Positions 60,012 through 64,000 of a stretch of 64,000 nt of DNA are shown piece by piece; within the stretch, counting starts at the first letter, position 1, and every line of letters starts with the position of its first letter. Below the pieces are notes generated by a model. That model was not told where the DNA came from. It saw nothing but the letters and a program-made list of their open reading frames with translations, and did no database searches. The translations under genes and the position numbers were made by a program. Origin of the DNA: Pyrocephalus nanus (Eukaryota; Chordata; Aves; Passeriformes; Tyrannidae). Location of the stretch: positions 4,541,001 to 4,605,000 of the forward strand of contig CM076279.1 of assembly GCA_038380795.1 (NCBI GenBank). The letters run 5' to 3'.

Positions 60012-63000
60012 CCAAACCCTGGTAAAGTCTGGCTGTAAGGTAAATCTCACCACCAGACCTTCTCCCAGGTCAGTCCTTTTCTCTCTGAGGATGCAGGAGA
60101 GACTAAGAGAAAGCAATCATCTATTTATATTCTAAACAACAACATGCAGATTTGGGGGAAAGTATTTCAGCTTTGCCAGTACTGATCTGCTCAGAGACAG
60201 CTCTGATAAAGTTACCCTACAAACAGGTTTCTTGGTTCAACAAACCAACCAACCCCCCTCACTGTATTTCAAGAGAGATGTCCCTTCATAAAGCAACAGG
60301 AACTGCTCCTCAAACACTCCTGCTTGCCATCATATTTTGTACCCCCACCCCAAGCATTATGTCTTTTTGAACTACTTTTTCATACACGGGTGCCCTCGGA
60401 GATGTTGGGGTTTCAAACCCAGAGCCAATTTTCCACAATGCACTTTATTTTGAAAAGCCCATTTTTTGTTTCACAGAGAAATAAATGAGTTTGCATCATA
60501 AAGGCTTTATACCCCCAAACCCAAAGCCTCCCATACAGCTAAAAATCAAATCCAGCTTTATTTTCCTGCATGAGTCAGGCTGCATACAAACAGCTTCTGA
60601 GGAAGGCAACTTGGGGTGGAGAACAGAACTGAAGTAAGAAATCCAGAGAGGGATACTTGTTCTTCTAACAGCACACTCCTATTTTCCCAAGACATTTGCT
60701 AATATTTTCATTTTAAAACCAGAGGAAAGCCACCCCCTTCCCCCCAAAAGAAGTTTTAAATATTATAAAGACACACAAGGACACACTTTATTATTTTAAC
60801 AATTATTGCTATTTTCAGAGCTCCAGCACAGCTACTTCCTTCCATAATTGGACTTCAATCAAACCCTAGTGAAGCTTTTGATCTTGGAAAGAGTAACAAC
60901 ATAGCTCTGTTATCGGCACAGAGGGGGCAAAGAGTAGGACATCCAGCATTTTTCAATAAAAGAAAGTTAATTGCTTTGACTTATATTTATCAAAGGTCAT
61001 GGCTAGAAGTTCTGAGTGCACACACGTAACGGTGCACACCGAGAAACCTTGTATGGACTGGCCGAAGTAAGTGTTGGGATTATATTCTCTGTGTGCATTA
61101 AAACAAAAAAAACACACACACAAAAAGGAGAAGAAAAAAGCAGCAAAACAATGCTAGATTACTATCCAAATATACCCCAGTGGATGTCCTGCCAAATAGC
61201 AAATATGTGGCTGTAAGCTCCAAACTGAAATAAAAGCTTGGCCAGCAGCCCAGAGCTCCACTGTATTTTGCTCAGCCAGCCATAATCTGGCAGAACAGAG
61301 TGAACACATTTGCAGCCACGTGATGGAGAAGCCCGTCGGGCCAAGCTGATTTCCTTGTGTTGGTTAAATGTGATCTTCAGACTGTACACATCAGGGAAAA
61401 CGTGAGAAAGTGGGAAAAAACCAGCCACGGGCTAGGAACTGAAGGGCAGCAAAAAAACCTGCTGAAGGAGTTTGCCTGAAGGTTCGGGTTCGAAGTGCTG
61501 TGTTTTAATGAGGTGTTAACTGGGCTCCTCGGGCTGTTTGGGCTATTTCCACCGGGGTGCCCGGCATTCACCTGATCTCCTCGGGAGTTACCATCAGCTC
61601 TTTCAGGATGCAGATCCTGAGAGAACCTGATTTGCAAAGGCACTGTGAATTCTCCACTTCGTAGGACTGAGAGCTACCCATCAGTGGTTCAAAAATGCAA
61701 AATGCTGAGTGACTTTGAACTCCATATTGAGGAGAATTCCACACTCAGAGGTGCTCAGGACTCCCAGGATGTGGCCCAGGGTGGTCCAGGACATCGCCCA
61801 GGGTTCAACCAGTAGCACCAGTGAACACAGAGGAACACTCATGAAGGGCGACAGAATTTGGCACACGAATTCAATTGGAAAAACGTGCAGAGTCTAAAGG
61901 GCTAAAAGCTGCCCCCCATGATCAGGTATTAATTTTGATAACAGTGATAATAATACTCTTAAATAACTTACTTAAGGATGGACAACCAACATCCCTGGCC
62001 AGAGTCGAAGCTGCACATGACCCGTGAGAGCATGTTACATGTGGGTGCAGAAAGAAAAGCCTCCAAACACAAGATCTCAGAAGAACATCCCTGCTACAGA
62101 TAAGAGCAACTCGGCTAAAACACTCACCACAGTACCTAAGAAAAGTGAGATTTGTTTACTCTCTAAGAGAAATAAATTGATAAAGTAGACACGTGCAGCA
62201 CCTGGTGAAATTGGAGACGCACACGAGTTGACAACTACACCTCCAGTTCTCTCCTATCTGGCTGATGAGTCCTTTTCACGTGTTCAGAACAGCTTCCAGA
62301 CTGAGACTACCACGACTCGCAACAATTACATCAACCATGTCGCGCTGAGAAAATTGAGCAGATAAGAGACTTTGGAAAAGCAATTCTTAAACCTGGTGGT
62401 GAGCTCGGTCCAGCTGAAAGATCAGCCTTTCCAAGAGCAGCCACGTGATTATGGGTGCAAGAACATCAGGCCTTGGAGTCTGGACAATCCATGCCCTGAT
62501 TTTTTTAAGTGCCAAGGCACCAATAGCTCAGGTGTTTCAAGCAGACACCCAAACCACAGCTGCCCAACATCTGTAATGGAAGGCTTGTGGTTTAACCTCC
62601 TCAGAAGGCAGATATGCAGGTTAACTTTGAATACACTGAATCCTTTCCTAATTCTCTCACATAAGCACAGAGTTGAGTGATGCCCACGTTCACAAGGTCA
62701 ACCTCCTGCTCCATTTTACTCAACTGGTGTTGCTCTCAAAAAATGAATCAATCACCATTCTACTCCACTTCAGAAAAACCTTCAGCTGGTGAGCCCTGTT
62801 GCCTTTGGCATTAGTGAATTAGTGGACTAAGGCACTGTACCAGCACATGGCCGAGGAGCATGACACAATCTAGATATGTGACTTATTAACCCGATCTCTT
62901 ATTTATGCTCTTCTCCTCCAAGAGAAACAATCTTCGCTACGGGCAGGGGAATTAACTCCTCGTTTTTCAATGCACATCTGTCAGTCCCTCGTGACTAACC

Positions 63001-64000
63001 TGCCTGGGTAGCTGAGGTCCCTGGAAAAGTCTGGAAATCGAGAGTGGGAATTAAACAAAGGTGCCATAAGGTATTTGTAGTTTCACTCCCCAAAGTCTGC
63101 ACATTTTTTACTCATCAGAGGATCACCCAGCTCGACAGGGCTGTGATTCTGGCCACCCTCCTTCAGCTCCTAGTTGCATTACTCCACCCTCACTCTGCAA
63201 TAAGCAAAGAGAATTGGTTTATTCCACGTGGCCAGCCCAGCGTATAAAAGGGATACACCAAACCAAATTATCTCAGGATGAATGCAGCACCAAAAAAATG
63301 GAAAAAAAACCCCAACGAACCATCGAGCAAACATATACTGCTGTGAAAATTTTACTTTGACATTGATATGCCGCTGTGGTGTACTTCAAACAACACTGAG
63401 GTCACCACTTGCAGTTATTTCAGATGTGTATCTGATTTTTCACTCTTCCAAAGTTAAGCTCAAGGCAGTATTTCAGACACATTAACCCCCTCCATCAAAA
63501 AAAAAGGCAGAGAAAAAAAAATTGCAACGTTTCCCAATAAACTTTCTCCAACTTAATCCTGAGTGAGGAAGCAGGAAGAAACCCTTGAGTATCTTTTCAT
63601 ACAGCTTTTTCTTTTAAAGACACTTCATACCAAATATGCCACTGCCAGACCAAAGGGGGTTTTGGACCTCAGGTAAGTGTTACCTTACCACAAAGGGTAT
63701 CTGGAAACAGCGTGTAGGGACACAGAGAGGTTCTATCCGATTTGTAAATGCCCTGCCAAGTGTGTGTTTGGGGGAAAGGGAATGGGACACAGGGGGAGCA
63801 GGGGGGTCCACCCAGCAGTGCTGCACTACACCGAGAGCGGGCTGTGTCACTGCAGCTTTAGCCCGACACACCCATATTTTACAGCACACAGTGTACTGTA
63901 CAATTCACAAAGCCAAGAAACTCAACATATCTAATCTGGCAGAAAAACAAAGTCATATCAGGTTAATCCAATTCTTAAATTGCACAACTTTGAAAAGACC

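Larger units (their letters stand above)
47234..64000 (-). other. HLF: HLF intron 2 (partial)
   Basis: At least 16.8 kb of intron, running off the window. No - strand frame here matches HLF exon 2, which should carry a conserved LEYMDLEEFLSENG-type segment, so the intron is taken to continue past the end. It contains two CR1 fragments, a CpG-rich patch, a strong hairpin and simple repeats. No nested gene is supportable. Confidence 0.8.

Noticed and set aside
47234..64000. HLF exon 2 or exon 1 inside the window
   Set aside because: No - strand frame contains the expected conserved activation-domain sequence, so the exons are placed outside the window.

Overview
The window looks like genomic DNA from a bird. 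It carries two vertebrate genes with GT-AG introns, has sparse repeats dominated by CR1 LINE 3' ends, and contains a degenerate TTAGGG-type block. Birds are favoured over other sauropsids because CR1 is nearly the only interspersed repeat and the introns are compact. The gene pair MMD-HLF is also neighbouring on human 17q22, so this is conserved synteny. I cannot name the species.

Layout: (1) 1-17,040 is upstream intergenic DNA with no supportable protein gene. It holds a degenerate interstitial telomeric block at 4,858-4,975, a 2 x 41-bp tandem repeat at 5,462-5,543, and a CpG-rich patch with a TATAAAA motif near 9,050-9,400. (2) 17,040-18,040 is a strong CpG island, the promoter and first exon of MMD. 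(3) 17,653-32,217 is the complete MMD coding region on the + strand: seven coding exons and 239 codons, with all six introns GT-AG. Its long 3' UTR ends near 34,210 at an AATAAA. (4) About 34,210-39,770 is the tail-to-tail intergenic region between the two convergent genes. It contains a nested AT-rich palindrome, an ancient CR1 fragment and a very AT-rich segment. (5) From about 39,770 to the end of the window is HLF on the - strand, truncated at its 5' end. The terminal exon has a ~4-kb 3' UTR and the bZIP coding part at 43,806-44,021. Intron 3 follows at 44,022-47,012, then exon 3 (PAR domain) at 47,013-47,233, then at least 16.7 kb of intron 2. HLF exons 1 and 2 are not in the window.

The two genes are not a functional unit. 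MMD is a seven-helix PAQR-family membrane protein and HLF is a PAR-bZIP transcription factor; they are only neighbours.

The most interesting structure is a 9 x 23-bp minisatellite in HLF intron 3, starting about 80 nt downstream of the exon 3 donor. Read in the HLF sense, almost every unit carries a copy of the real donor's core (AG|GTAAAT), giving an array of decoy 5' splice sites. Other points of note are a predicted uORF whose stop overlaps an internal MMD AUG (ATGA), a strong 35-nt hairpin abutting a CR1 tail, and the nested palindrome in the convergent spacer. No mobile-element genes, CRISPR array, viral genes or operon-like systems were seen.
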